This document shows, in pieces, positions 43,953 through 52,815 of a stretch of DNA of 64,000 nucleotides. Every line of letters starts with the position of its first letter. The first letter of the stretch is position 1. The notes beneath the pieces were generated by a model, which was not told the DNA's origin, did not search any database, and saw only the letters and a program-made list of their open reading frames with translations. The DNA is from Planctomycetia bacterium (lineage in GTDB: Bacteria > Planctomycetota > Planctomycetia > Gemmatales > HRBIN36). Location of the stretch: positions 182,546 through 246,545 of the forward strand of contig JAEUIE010000003.1 in the NCBI GenBank assembly GCA_016795155.1, given 5' to 3'. Made by a program: the position numbers and the translations under genes.

Positions 43953-45215
43953 TTATTGGATTTTGAGTTTTCTGCTCTTACCCAACACAATCAGGTTCAC
44001 TTCATCTCGGGCGCCTGCGGGTATCTCGCAGATGCAGTTGACATTCCAGTTGAGCCCGATTTCATTCGGCTGCTCCAGGTCTGAGTAGATGATGTGGCCT
44101 GACGATCCTTCATTCCATTTGACATGGATGTATCCTTCCACACCACCTGTCAGGCCCTGCTGATTGCCTAGAATTTTCTTGCCTGTGACATGTTCGAGGA
44201 TGTTGCCTCCGCCACCATCCTGTCGCTGGCTGCCCACCGAGATGACAACCTGCATGCCATTCTTGTTTTCAAAAGTAATAGTGTCATCGTACTCTTTGAG
44301 GGTGCCTTCGTGCGACCAGTTGCGATCAGGTGGCTTGGGACCAATGTAATCTCGCAGCGATACTCTTACACCTTCCTGTTGAGGTGGTTGATAGCTCAAC
44401 TGAAATTCGCCTGCAGCCATATTGTCATCCTGAATAAACATGACATCCTTTTTCACCCCGTTGGCTTCCACTTGAATGGCTTCTTTGGTTAGATAAATTC
44501 GGGTTCGAACGCCTTGGAAGACGCGATCGATTTCGGAGTACGGCACTTTCAATCGCAGTAACAGGAATTTTCCTTGTGGATTCGGCCTGGCAACCACAAT
44601 CTGTCGGGGGCCTGGAATGCAGTATGCTGCGGTTTCCGAGTTCATCACTCGCACGCCAACATTGTTGTATCCCATTCCATTGATAACAGTATACACATCA
44701 ACAATCTGTGCTTCAGGTGCACTCGCGAACATCTTTCCGAAGGGAACAAACATGAAGATCAGTGTGATACCGGTCACGCAAAAAAGGAAAAGGGCAAGAA
44801 GGACAAAGAACATGCCGCGGCTGATTTCTGTGCCGCCAATTCGCACCGTTGCGCCTGCGAGCTTTGCCTTCTTCTTTTTCTTTTTGTTTTTCTTCGGTGT
44901 TGATGGAGTAGGTTCATCATCCACTACTTCGGGTGGGGGCGGAGGAACGGAGCTGCGAGGCTTGCTGGGAATGGGTGCCGGTGTCGCTCTAACAATCGGC
45001 TTGGCCATGGGTTGAGTGCTGCCAGGTTTTGCAGTCTGGGTAGGAACAACTTTAGCCTGTGGCACAATAGGCTTTGCCAGGGGTGGATTCGAAGGCGATC
45101 CTGGATACTTCATCACCTTCTGACAGGCAGGGCAGCGTATCGAAGTGCCAGAGGCGATTCCGGCTGGCAACGTTAATGCCTGGCGACAACTGGTGCACGC
45201 AATCATACTAGCCAT
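43953..45215 (-). CDS. Zinc-ribbon membrane protein of unknown function
   Basis: The 420-residue product starts MASMIACTSCRQALTLPAG and completes an MJ0042-type ribbon with RCPAC. A Pro/Lys-rich linker follows (residues about 40-125, with PKKNKKKKKKAK). One transmembrane helix then comes (FFVLLALFLFCVTGITLIFM), and after it an extracytoplasmic beta-rich domain of about 260 residues. No enzymatic motif is recognised. The ATG at 45215 is chosen over the GTG at 45251. A hairpin repeat lies upstream in the divergent space to glgC. It is one of three zinc-ribbon membrane proteins in the window. Confidence 0.75.
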   Translation of the reverse strand: MASMIACTSCRQALTLPAGIASGTSIRCPACQKVMKYPGSPSNPPLAKPIVPQAKVVPTQTAKPGSTQPMAKPIVRATPAPIPSKPRSSVPPPPPEVVDDEPTPSTPKKNKKKKKKAKLAGATVRIGGTEISRGMFFVLLALFLFCVTGITLIFMFVPFGKMFASAPEAQIVDVYTVINGMGYNNVGVRVMNSETAAYCIPGPRQIVVARPNPQGKFLLLRLKVPYSEIDRVFQGVRTRIYLTKEAIQVEANGVKKDVMFIQDDNMAAGEFQLSYQPPQQEGVRVSLRDYIGPKPPDRNWSHEGTLKEYDDTITFENKNGMQVVISVGSQRQDGGGGNILEHVTGKKILGNQQGLTGGVEGYIHVKWNEGSSGHIIYSDLEQPNEIGLNWNVNCICEIPAGARDEVNLIVLGKSRKLKIQ

Positions 45216-45328
45216 GATACTCTCACTTGAACCTGCAGAGGATTCCACCACATCATGGTCAGATGTTGATCGAGTTGCAAGTATTCAGTTTGACAAAATG
45301 GATAACTCAGGGTCAACTAAGTAAGCCC

Positions 45329-45389
45329 GCAAAAGTAACTATGCGGTGAATGGGCACGGTTAGCGTGAGTACACGCAAACCGTGGCACC
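45329..45389 (+). repeat. GCGTG-AGTA-CACGC hairpin repeat, copy B
   Basis: The core at 45353-45389 (GGCACGGTTAGCGTGAGTAC, then ACGCAAACCGTGGCACC) is almost identical to copy A, differing at one arm base. The lead-in GCAAAAGTAACTATGCGGTG is shared in pattern. It lies 65 nt upstream of glgC. Confidence 0.85.
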
Positions 45390-45453
45390 CGACCCGCATG
45401 ACTTCTTAAGTGTAGGCACACACGCATGGTACACTCTCTGCTAGTAACAAGGC

Positions 45454-46743
45454 ATGCAGTTTATGAAAGATGTGATCAGCTTGATTCTGGGTGGAGGACA
45501 GGGCACCAGGCTCTATCCTCTTACGAAATATCGCAGTAAACCCGCGGTACCCATCGGGGGCAAATACCGCCTGATCGACATTCCCATCAGCAACTGCCTG
45601 AACTCTGGTCTCAATCGTATTTACGTGTTAACGCAATTTCTCTCGGCAAGTCTTCATCAACATATCACACGCAGTTATAACTTTGATGTGTTTGGCGGTG
45701 GCTTTGTCGAAATCCTGGCTGCCCAGCAGACCATGGATTCCACCAGTTGGTATGAAGGCACCGCTGATGCGATTCGCCGTAATTTGCAATACATCGATCA
45801 GCCTGGCACTCGAGAAGCATTGATCCTTTCAGGTGATCAGCTTTATCGCATGGAATATGAAAAGCTGATTGAAACGCATCGGAAAAACAATGCTGACATA
45901 ACCATTGCCGTTATCCCCGTAGAGCGAAGTGCTGCTTCAGCATTAGGCATTATGAAACTGGCAGAGGATGGTCGCGTAACAGCATTTGTGGAAAAACCGA
46001 AAACCGATGAACTGCTCGATCAGCATCGCACGCCAGCTTCATCTATTGAACGGAACGGCATTGCAGCTAAGGGCCGTGAATACCTGGCCAGCATGGGTAT
46101 TTACCTCTTCAAGAAAGAAGTTTTGATCGATCATCTGCGTGATCCCTTGAACACCGACTTCGGCAAACATGTCATCCCCAACAGTATTAAAGAACGGAAA
46201 GTACAAGGCTTTCTTTTCGATGGTTACTGGGAAGATGTCGGCACCATAGCCGCCTATTTTGATGCGAGCCTTCTGCTTACGCACGATAAGCCGCCATTTT
46301 ATTTTCAAAGCGAAGATGGCCCGATTTTCACCAGGCGTCGGTTTCTACCTGCTTCCAAGGTCATGTCTGCCACCATCAGTCGGGCATTGCTGAGCGATGG
46401 CTGCCTGATTCAGGAAGGTGCTGTGGTGGAACACTCCATCATCGGTGTGCGCAGCATCATTGGCAAAAAGGCTGTTGTAAAAGACTGTATCATCATTGGG
46501 GCAGACCGTTACGAGTCGGACGAAGAGAGATCTAAAGTAACGCCACATTTCCCGCATATCGGTATCGGCGACGGTTCCCATGTGGAACGCGCCATTGTCG
46601 ATAAGAATGTGCGCATCGGCAAAAATGTCCGCATCCTCAACGAGAAAAAACTGCAGGACTGTGATGCACCGCTTTACTGCATTCGCGATGGTATCGTTGT
46701 CATTGCCAAGGATACTGTGATTCCAGATGGCACTATTATCTGA
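45454..46743 (+). CDS. glgC: Glucose-1-phosphate adenylyltransferase
   Basis: The 429-residue product has the GlgC nucleotidyltransferase domain (about 1-290): LILGGGQGTRLYPLTKYRSK, PAVPIGGKYRLIDIPISNC and WYEGTADAIRRNLQYI, and a C-terminal left-handed beta-helix region of hexapeptide-like repeats (IGVRSIIGKKAVVKDC). It makes ADP-glucose for glycogen from glucose-1-phosphate and ATP. The PRSKP-type KYRSKPAVPIGG loop is intact. The GH57 branching enzyme at 17.3 kb may act in the same pathway. Start choices are the ATG at 45454 or 45463. A secreted-protein gene starts 34 nt after its stop. Confidence 0.95.
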   Translation: MQFMKDVISLILGGGQGTRLYPLTKYRSKPAVPIGGKYRLIDIPISNCLNSGLNRIYVLTQFLSASLHQHITRSYNFDVFGGGFVEILAAQQTMDSTSWYEGTADAIRRNLQYIDQPGTREALILSGDQLYRMEYEKLIETHRKNNADITIAVIPVERSAASALGIMKLAEDGRVTAFVEKPKTDELLDQHRTPASSIERNGIAAKGREYLASMGIYLFKKEVLIDHLRDPLNTDFGKHVIPNSIKERKVQGFLFDGYWEDVGTIAAYFDASLLLTHDKPPFYFQSEDGPIFTRRRFLPASKVMSATISRALLSDGCLIQEGAVVEHSIIGVRSIIGKKAVVKDCIIIGADRYESDEERSKVTPHFPHIGIGDGSHVERAIVDKNVRIGKNVRILNEKKLQDCDAPLYCIRDGIVVIAKDTVIPDGTII

Positions 46744-46777
46744 TGACCGACGTTACTCACATTACAAGGCCTGTTCG

Positions 46778-47644
46778 ATGTATCACTCAATCAGTTCAAT
46801 CACGCTACTGTTTCTGCTGAATGGCATAACTTATGCCGACACGTTTGACCGCTATACCAATTCAGTATTATCCAAGGCAGTTGAATCATCGCAGGTGGTG
46901 GCTGTCGAGAAACTGTTACCATCCCAGGTGGTCAAGCACAATACGCTCTTTCAGGAAACGGGTGGCGCACTGCTGATTGTCAAAACCAACCAAGGACATC
47001 TCGCCAAGGTGCTCGTGCAGTTTGCCCGCCAGCGCAATCAGCAGGAAACAGTGCCCATGGCACTTTTGGAACGCGCTACTTCCTATAAGCTTGGACAGGA
47101 GCGGGCGATACAGGCCTTCTCCGCTACGGTGCATCTCTACGATGGATTTCAATACAGTTTCGATCTGGGACAAGTGGTGCCGACAGCAATTGGCGGGGAC
47201 GTGCGCTACCGTCATACAGTCGAAGGCATATACCTCGAAGCAGTAGGAAAAGCTCGATTGTACCTGGTAACGAAGCATCCGCCGGGAGTTGAGGAACAGA
47301 AAACAGCCAGGAAGTCAGCAGCGGGAACCGCATTCGACTCAGCATCCATATCAGGTAGATACAAACTTTATGATGATGGCAGACGCACGGCCGAACTAGT
47401 ACTTTCCATCGCAGAAGATGGTACCGTTACAGGCACCTATACTTCTGAACAATCAGGGAGGGGGTATGAAATCAGTGGGAAGGTGCATCCTACCGTGAAG
47501 CATCAACTGAACTTTACTGTCAAGTTTCCGAACACTACCCAGGAGTTCACCGGTTTTGCCTTCACCAAACAGGCCGATGTGATTTGTGGCACTACCCGCA
47601 TGCAGGGGCAAGAATTTGGTTTCTATGCACTGCGGGAAAAGTAA
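46778..47644 (+). CDS. Secreted protein of unknown function
   Basis: The 288-residue product starts with a signal peptide (MYHSISSITLLFLLNGITYA). The central part (VGKARLYLVTKHPPG) and a final domain of about 90 residues (SGRYKLYDDGRRTAELVLSI, then GTYTSEQSGRGYEISGKV) suggest a small beta-barrel, lipocalin- or avidin-like, at the end. This is a fold guess from the sequence pattern, not a family assignment. It is 34 nt from glgC and may be co-transcribed; it converges on the CoA-binding gene. Confidence 0.55.
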   Translation: MYHSISSITLLFLLNGITYADTFDRYTNSVLSKAVESSQVVAVEKLLPSQVVKHNTLFQETGGALLIVKTNQGHLAKVLVQFARQRNQQETVPMALLERATSYKLGQERAIQAFSATVHLYDGFQYSFDLGQVVPTAIGGDVRYRHTVEGIYLEAVGKARLYLVTKHPPGVEEQKTARKSAAGTAFDSASISGRYKLYDDGRRTAELVLSIAEDGTVTGTYTSEQSGRGYEISGKVHPTVKHQLNFTVKFPNTTQEFTGFAFTKQADVICGTTRMQGQEFGFYALREK

Positions 47645-48043
47645 TTACATCAACCGTTCATGCTCTTTCAGAATGCAGCGATCCATGACCACCAGCAGAC
47701 CTGCATCACTGGCCTGGTCAGCAGCGTCCTGGTGAATTACTCCCTCCTGCATCCAGACTGATTTCGCGCCAATGGCGATGGCATCATCAACAATAGATGG
47801 TACAGCATCTGATTTTCTGAAGACGTCTACCATATCTACTGGTTCCGGGATATCGCGAAGCGTGGGATAGCATCGTTCTCCAAGCACCGAAGTAAGTGTC
47901 GGGTTAACCGGGATGATGCGATAACCCTGCGCTTTCATGTAAGCAGCCACGTGATGGCTGGCACGGTGTGGCTTGTCGGACATGCCGACCACTGCAATCG
48001 TTCTCGTATTCTGCAGCAGTTGTTTGGTGTCAGAATCATTCAT
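47645..48043 (-). CDS. CoA-binding protein (YccU-like)
   Basis: The 132-residue protein is a lone CoA-binding Rossmann domain: TIAVVGMSDKPHRASHHVA, then GYRIIPVNPTL, PEPVDMVDVFRKSDA and AKSVWMQEGVIHQ. It matches the YccU group. The role is uncertain; the domain binds CoA or a nucleotide derivative. It converges on the preceding secreted-protein gene with no space. Confidence 0.88.
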   Translation of the reverse strand: MNDSDTKQLLQNTRTIAVVGMSDKPHRASHHVAAYMKAQGYRIIPVNPTLTSVLGERCYPTLRDIPEPVDMVDVFRKSDAVPSIVDDAIAIGAKSVWMQEGVIHQDAADQASDAGLLVVMDRCILKEHERLM

Positions 48044-48113
48044 GGCAGATTTTCCCGGAATTTGATAATCTCATTCTATACTTTTGTAGCAATGCCATCG
48101 AAGGTTGCTTCAC

Positions 48114-49382
48114 GTGCGACTCATTACCTGCCTGTATGGGCATCAGATTGAAATTCTTCCTGACCAGATGGGGCGTCGTATTGCCTGCCCAGCCTGTCAA
48201 TTATTGATCGTTGTTTCTCCGCCTCGACCAGGCGAACCTCTGGTTCCGAAATATGAAGTCTATTGCGAAAACGGACACATTTTGCGGGTGAAAGCCCGAT
48301 ATATCGGAACTCAGATAAAGTGTCCTCAGTGTAATGGTCATGCCTGGGTGACAACGGACCGATTGCAGCGTTACCAGGTCACGCCGTCTACTGCCGTTGC
48401 TCGAGTTCAACCCATTGTCGCAGCCCCATTACCAGAACCGGTTATTCCTGTCGTAGAAGTACCGACCATTACTGCTGAACCAATTCCGACTGCACTTGCG
48501 GATGATATTCCGGTTGCTCAACTGGATCATTCAGTTCATGAACAGCATGCTAACGACGATGAAGTCAGCGATGAACTTGTGCTGCATAAATCTGAACGTC
48601 GCAACCTGTCGATGGTTAACCAGGGACTGACACTATTCAGCTTCAGTGTATGGGGCTACTGTGGCGTCAAAATGATAGGTGCTATACTCGGCTTTGTTAT
48701 TCTGCTGCTTTCGCAGACTATTCCAGCCCCCACGTTCAATCAGGAGACTCGACAACTGGAAGGTACCGGCATGCTGAGCTTCGTTGGTGGCATGTCTGAT
48801 ATCGTCACATGGGTGTATAAGGTCTGTATGGTGCTGAACACCATGCTTTTTTTTGCAGCACTCTTTCTGCTGATGTTCACGCCGTGGATCATGATTGCTC
48901 CAGTCTGGTTTCTTCTGAGTCTGCTCGGAATTGCCGGCTATGCAGGCTATCAGCTCTATCTATCCATTCAGGCAAAATCACTCATTCTGAGTTCGGGTGT
49001 CATATTTTCGTCACCACAGCAACGTCTTGGAAGATTACTTGGTGAAGGTTCAACAGAATGGTGGCAAAAAGCTCTCTGGGAATTATTGTTCTTTGCCATC
49101 TGGTTTTTCGTTATCCTTGGCTGCTGGCAACTGGGCAAGTTCTGTCGCAAGCCGCAACTTCGGCAATCACTGATCATTTTGATGCTGATCGGCTTGGGTG
49201 CCTGGGCGCTGTTGTACATTCTGCCATTAACTGGCCTTTTCGATCCACACGGGACAGCCAGCATGTGGGTGGCAGCCATCGTCAATGTGATGCTGGTCAT
49301 TGGCTTGGGACTGTTGATGATTTTTCAGCATCACAGCCTCATCGGCCAGGTGCAATATATGCTCAGCAGACAGCGGAAGTGA
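48114..49382 (+). CDS. Zinc-ribbon membrane protein with C-terminal multi-pass region
   Basis: The 422-residue product starts with two ribbon-like modules: CLYGHQIEILPDQMGRRIAC with CPAC, and YCENGHILRVKARYIG with CPQC. Each has a C-x2-GH half and a CPxC half. A linker follows, then about five transmembrane helices (from residue 165 on, such as MIGAILGFVILLLSQTI and LLFFAIWFFVILGCW). No enzyme motif is seen. The GTG at 48114 is chosen because GAAGG lies nine bases upstream; a TTG at 48105 is possible. It ends nine bases from the convergent purine nucleoside phosphorylase gene. Confidence 0.7.
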   Translation: MRLITCLYGHQIEILPDQMGRRIACPACQLLIVVSPPRPGEPLVPKYEVYCENGHILRVKARYIGTQIKCPQCNGHAWVTTDRLQRYQVTPSTAVARVQPIVAAPLPEPVIPVVEVPTITAEPIPTALADDIPVAQLDHSVHEQHANDDEVSDELVLHKSERRNLSMVNQGLTLFSFSVWGYCGVKMIGAILGFVILLLSQTIPAPTFNQETRQLEGTGMLSFVGGMSDIVTWVYKVCMVLNTMLFFAALFLLMFTPWIMIAPVWFLLSLLGIAGYAGYQLYLSIQAKSLILSSGVIFSSPQQRLGRLLGEGSTEWWQKALWELLFFAIWFFVILGCWQLGKFCRKPQLRQSLIILMLIGLGAWALLYILPLTGLFDPHGTASMWVAAIVNVMLVIGLGLLMIFQHHSLIGQVQYMLSRQRK

Positions 49383-49391
49383 AGATTATCG

Positions 49392-50213
49392 CTAGAGCGA
49401 TTCAATCACTTTCTGAACCAGCGTTCGCAGCTTCACTTCCGCATGCCTGGCTGTTTCCAGAATTTCCGGTAAAGCCACTGGTTGCAATGCATCAGGCAGA
49501 CACATATCTGTGACTATGGAAATGCCCAGCACGCGAATGCCTGCATGTCGGCAGACAATCACTTCGGGGACTGTAGACATACCCACCACATCAGCCCCGA
49601 TGCCTCGCAGAAAGCGATACTCGGCGCGGGTTTCCAGGTTTGGACCCGTGACTGCCACGTAAACGCCTTTCTGGAACGGTATGCGTTCGTTTCTGCAGAT
49701 GGTTTCAGCCAGCTTCAACAGTTCCCGATCATAGGCATCACACATATCGGGAAAGCGTGGCCCCAGCCGATCATCATTCTTGCCGATGAGGGGATTATCG
49801 CCCAGCAGATTGATCTGATCTTCAATCAGCATCAGATCGCCCTTGGTAAATTGTGGGTTCATACCGCCACAGGCATTGCTGACGATCAGAATTTCGACAC
49901 CCAGCGCTTTCATGACACGAACCGGGAAGGTCACCTGCTGCAGGCTGTATCCTTCGTACTGATGGAAGCGGCCAGCCATGGCTACTACTTCTTTGCCTGC
50001 GATCTTGCCACAAAGTAGTTTGCCTGCATGCGATTCAACGGTGGATACCGGAAAATGAGGCAACTCACGATAGGGAATGGTAACATCGGTCTGAATATCT
50101 GCTTCCAGGCCGCCGAGTCCTGTGCCAAGGATGACGCCGATTTTAGGTTGCCCCTTCCAGCGTGATCGAATGACCTGGGCTGCTTCCTGAATCTGTTCGT
50201 AAAGGCCGTTCAT
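49392..50213 (-). CDS. Purine nucleoside phosphorylase
   Basis: The 273-residue product is a trimeric-type PNP: IGVILGTGLGGLEADIQTDV, then PHFPVSTVESHAGKLLCG, EILIVSNACGGMNPQFTKGD and VYVAVTGPNLETRAEYRFLR. It ends with VEVxHAE-like helices. It cleaves purine nucleosides using phosphate for salvage. The ATG at 50213 fits the family start. The region upstream is short and free of other genes. Class I and II assignment was not attempted. Confidence 0.93.
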   Translation of the reverse strand: MNGLYEQIQEAAQVIRSRWKGQPKIGVILGTGLGGLEADIQTDVTIPYRELPHFPVSTVESHAGKLLCGKIAGKEVVAMAGRFHQYEGYSLQQVTFPVRVMKALGVEILIVSNACGGMNPQFTKGDLMLIEDQINLLGDNPLIGKNDDRLGPRFPDMCDAYDRELLKLAETICRNERIPFQKGVYVAVTGPNLETRAEYRFLRGIGADVVGMSTVPEVIVCRHAGIRVLGISIVTDMCLPDALQPVALPEILETARHAEVKLRTLVQKVIESL

Positions 50214-50358
50214 GAGTGTACCTGCAATAAGGTGATGCCTCTTTTTTATGAAGGAGGTGGCCTGGTTCGAAGGATATTCCTGGATGGACTGGTGCTTTGC
50301 TTCAAACAACAAGGCCATAAACTGACTGTGCCGACAATCGCGTCATCAGGATGAGCCA

Positions 50359-51348
50359 ATGCCAGCGAATCTGACTCCACAGTACAACATGGCTGAAGAG
50401 GAATACAAGAAAGCCAAAACCAGCGATGAAAAGCTGGTGCTGCTGAAGAAGATGTTTCAACTGCTGCCTAAGCACAAGGGGACGGAGAAGATTCAAAAAG
50501 ATCTAAAGACCAAAATGTCGGTTCTGCGGGAAGAGATCGAAAAGAAAAAAGCAACGCCAGCCAAAACCCATACCATTGCGAAAATTCCACGACAGGGTGC
50601 CGGCCAGATAGTCATTCTGGGTGCCCCGAATGTTGGTAAAAGCAGCATCATCACCCAGGTAACCAAAGCTACTTCGCCAGTTGCTCCGTATCCGTTCACC
50701 ACTCGCGAGCCTTATCCAGGCATGATGGAAACGGAGGAGGTGCGAATTCAATTAATCGATTTGCCACCCATTACTAAAGATCATCTCGAAAGCTGGCAGG
50801 CCAACATGATCCGCAATGCCGACGCAGCCATCCTGGTGATTGATCTGGGTGATGACGATGGTTTGACTGCAACTCAGGAAGTGCTGGATCGATTGGCTGA
50901 CGCTCATATCAAACTGGCGTTCAGCGACGAGGTAGATGCTGACCCTGAATTTGATTGGACTCGTTGCATGGTGGTTGGCAATAAGATGGATTTGCCCGAT
51001 GCAGACTTCCGACGCGAACTCTATGCCGATCTAGTAGGTGGCAACACGCAATGGACCTGTATCTCGTGCACCACAGGTGCTGGGGTGGAAGAATTCAAGA
51101 AAGCAGTATTTCAGAGATTGCAACTGCTCCGTGTTTACAGCAAGCAGCCCGGCAAGCCACTGGTCAAGAAAGATCCATTCACTGTGCCCGATGGCAGCAC
51201 GATCATCGATCTCGCAGAATCCATCCACCAGGATTTAGCCAAGACATTCAAGCATGCCCGCATCTGGGGCACAGGCGTGATCGATGGTCAGACCGTCAGC
51301 CGGGATCATGAACTGCATGATCTTGATGTGGTGGAGATACACGCGTGA
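50359..51348 (+). CDS. DRG-like GTPase with TGS domain
   Basis: The 329-residue product has an N-terminal helical region, then a G domain: G1 GAPNVGKSS (88-96), a DLPP motif at the G3 position (134-137) instead of the usual DxPG, and NKMD (208-211) as G4. The last 70 residues form a TGS domain (KDPFTVPDGSTIIDLAESIH, then RIWGTGVIDGQTVSRDHEL). The layout resembles developmentally regulated GTPases, more common in archaea and eukaryotes, and Obg relatives. The role is unknown; ribosome-linked functions are usual for such GTPases. The start ATG lies after the divergent PNP gene. Confidence 0.8.
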   Translation: MPANLTPQYNMAEEEYKKAKTSDEKLVLLKKMFQLLPKHKGTEKIQKDLKTKMSVLREEIEKKKATPAKTHTIAKIPRQGAGQIVILGAPNVGKSSIITQVTKATSPVAPYPFTTREPYPGMMETEEVRIQLIDLPPITKDHLESWQANMIRNADAAILVIDLGDDDGLTATQEVLDRLADAHIKLAFSDEVDADPEFDWTRCMVVGNKMDLPDADFRRELYADLVGGNTQWTCISCTTGAGVEEFKKAVFQRLQLLRVYSKQPGKPLVKKDPFTVPDGSTIIDLAESIHQDLAKTFKHARIWGTGVIDGQTVSRDHELHDLDVVEIHA

Positions 51349-51354
51349 GTTGTG

Positions 51355-51777
51355 CTATTTCCAGAGCGTCAGGACAATCGCAGATAGAATAAGAAAGCAG
51401 AACTGAAACAATCCATCGATGAAATAGATTTCAATACGTTTCTTACTCGTGATGTAATCAGTCATGGCAACTGCCTGCAAGATGCCCCAGACGACGACAG
51501 CAACTGCAACACCATCGAGCCAGTGTTCCGCCTTAATCCAGTAGAGCAGAAAAGCCAGCATGGTTGCCATCAGCCAGTAGGCCAGCAGCATGGTGCCAAA
51601 GAAAATGTGTGGCGGACGCTGCCTTTGCATTTCCTTGACCTGCTCCGGCGTGTAGCCATGATAGCGCAGCCACATTTTGCCGAATAGCGCGCTATACCAG
51701 ACTGCTCCGAGAAAGAATGCAACCAGCCCGGCAACAATCACAGCCAGCAAGTTGACTGGTGGTAACTCCAGCGTCAT
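51355..51777 (-). CDS. DUF1761 membrane protein
   Basis: The 140-residue protein has four predicted transmembrane helices and the DUF1761 pattern: PVNLLAVIVAGLVAFFLGAV, WYSALFGKMWLRYHG, then FFGTMLLAYWLMATMLAFLL. No function is established for the family. It converges on the GTPase gene with a 6-nt gap and is divergent from the epimerase gene. Confidence 0.85.
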   Translation of the reverse strand: MTLELPPVNLLAVIVAGLVAFFLGAVWYSALFGKMWLRYHGYTPEQVKEMQRQRPPHIFFGTMLLAYWLMATMLAFLLYWIKAEHWLDGVAVAVVVWGILQAVAMTDYITSKKRIEIYFIDGLFQFCFLILSAIVLTLWK

Positions 51778-51879
51778 GTCAGATTTCTCCGTATGCTATT
51801 CCTTGCATAGTGGTACCATGCTGTCTGCAGTGAAGCAAGCAATAACAGTTCGAAACCACATAATTACAGGGCGCATGTC

Positions 51880-52815
51880 ATGATCTCGCTGGAATATGTT
51901 GATTCTCATACTGGTGGCGAACCAACCCGCATCATCATTGGCGGTGCACCGGTCTTGCCTGGAAAGAATGTCGCAGAACAACGTCTTGCTCTTCGAGATC
52001 AATACGATTGGATTCGATCTGCGTCGGTCAATGAACCACGAGGTTCCAATGTACTGGTGGGCGCCTTACTGTTACCCGCCTTGGAGAATCATCATGCAGC
52101 GGGGATCATCTTCTTCAACAATGTCAGTGTGTTGAACATGTGTGGTCACGGCACCATTGGTCTGCTGGCAACGCTGAAATACCTTGACCGCATTAAGCCA
52201 GGTCGACACGGCATCGAAACCTGCGTGGGTACGGTGGAAGCCATCCTGCACAATTCGAACCGTGTTACCGTTCGCAATGTTCCCAGCTATCGTTTCCGAA
52301 AAGACGTAGCGATTGATGTTTCAGGCTATGGGAGAGTCGTGGGCGATATTGCCTGGGGAGGAAACTGGTTCTTCCTGGTTCATCAGCACAAGGAACAACT
52401 GGAGCTCAAGCATGCAGAAAAATTGCTCCACGTTACCTGGCAGATTCGTCTGGCTCTTGAAGCAGCGGGCATCACAGGTAAAGACGGCGGAGAGATCGAT
52501 CACATAGAACTGTTTGGCCCCAGTTCGCAAGCCGACAGTAAGAACTTTGTACTCTGTCCAGGCAGGGCCTACGATCGATCTCCCTGTGGAACGGGTACCA
52601 GTGCGAAGCTGGCCTGTCTGGCTGCAGATGGGAAATTGAAACCGGGACAGGTTTGGAAACAGGAAAGCATTATTGGCAGTGTATTTGAAGGCACCTACGA
52701 GCTGGAGGGCGATTGCATCATCCCCAGCATCACCGGTGAAGCATTTATCACCGGCCGAGGTGTTTTGCTGCTGGACGACAAAGATCCCTATCGTGACGGG
52801 ATCGTTGCTCGTTAG
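51880..52815 (+). CDS. 4-Hydroxyproline epimerase / proline racemase family protein
   Basis: The 311-residue product has both catalytic cysteines of the family: Cys88 in NMCGHGTIG and Cys236 in DRSPCGTGTSA. DSHTGGEPTRI opens the protein. This set is shared by proline racemases and 4-hydroxyproline 2-epimerases, and the substrate cannot be told from these motifs. The reaction inverts the alpha carbon by two-base catalysis. No proline or hydroxyproline catabolic gene is adjacent. The ATG at 51880 is the start. Confidence 0.88.
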   Translation: MISLEYVDSHTGGEPTRIIIGGAPVLPGKNVAEQRLALRDQYDWIRSASVNEPRGSNVLVGALLLPALENHHAAGIIFFNNVSVLNMCGHGTIGLLATLKYLDRIKPGRHGIETCVGTVEAILHNSNRVTVRNVPSYRFRKDVAIDVSGYGRVVGDIAWGGNWFFLVHQHKEQLELKHAEKLLHVTWQIRLALEAAGITGKDGGEIDHIELFGPSSQADSKNFVLCPGRAYDRSPCGTGTSAKLACLAADGKLKPGQVWKQESIIGSVFEGTYELEGDCIIPSITGEAFITGRGVLLLDDKDPYRDGIVAR

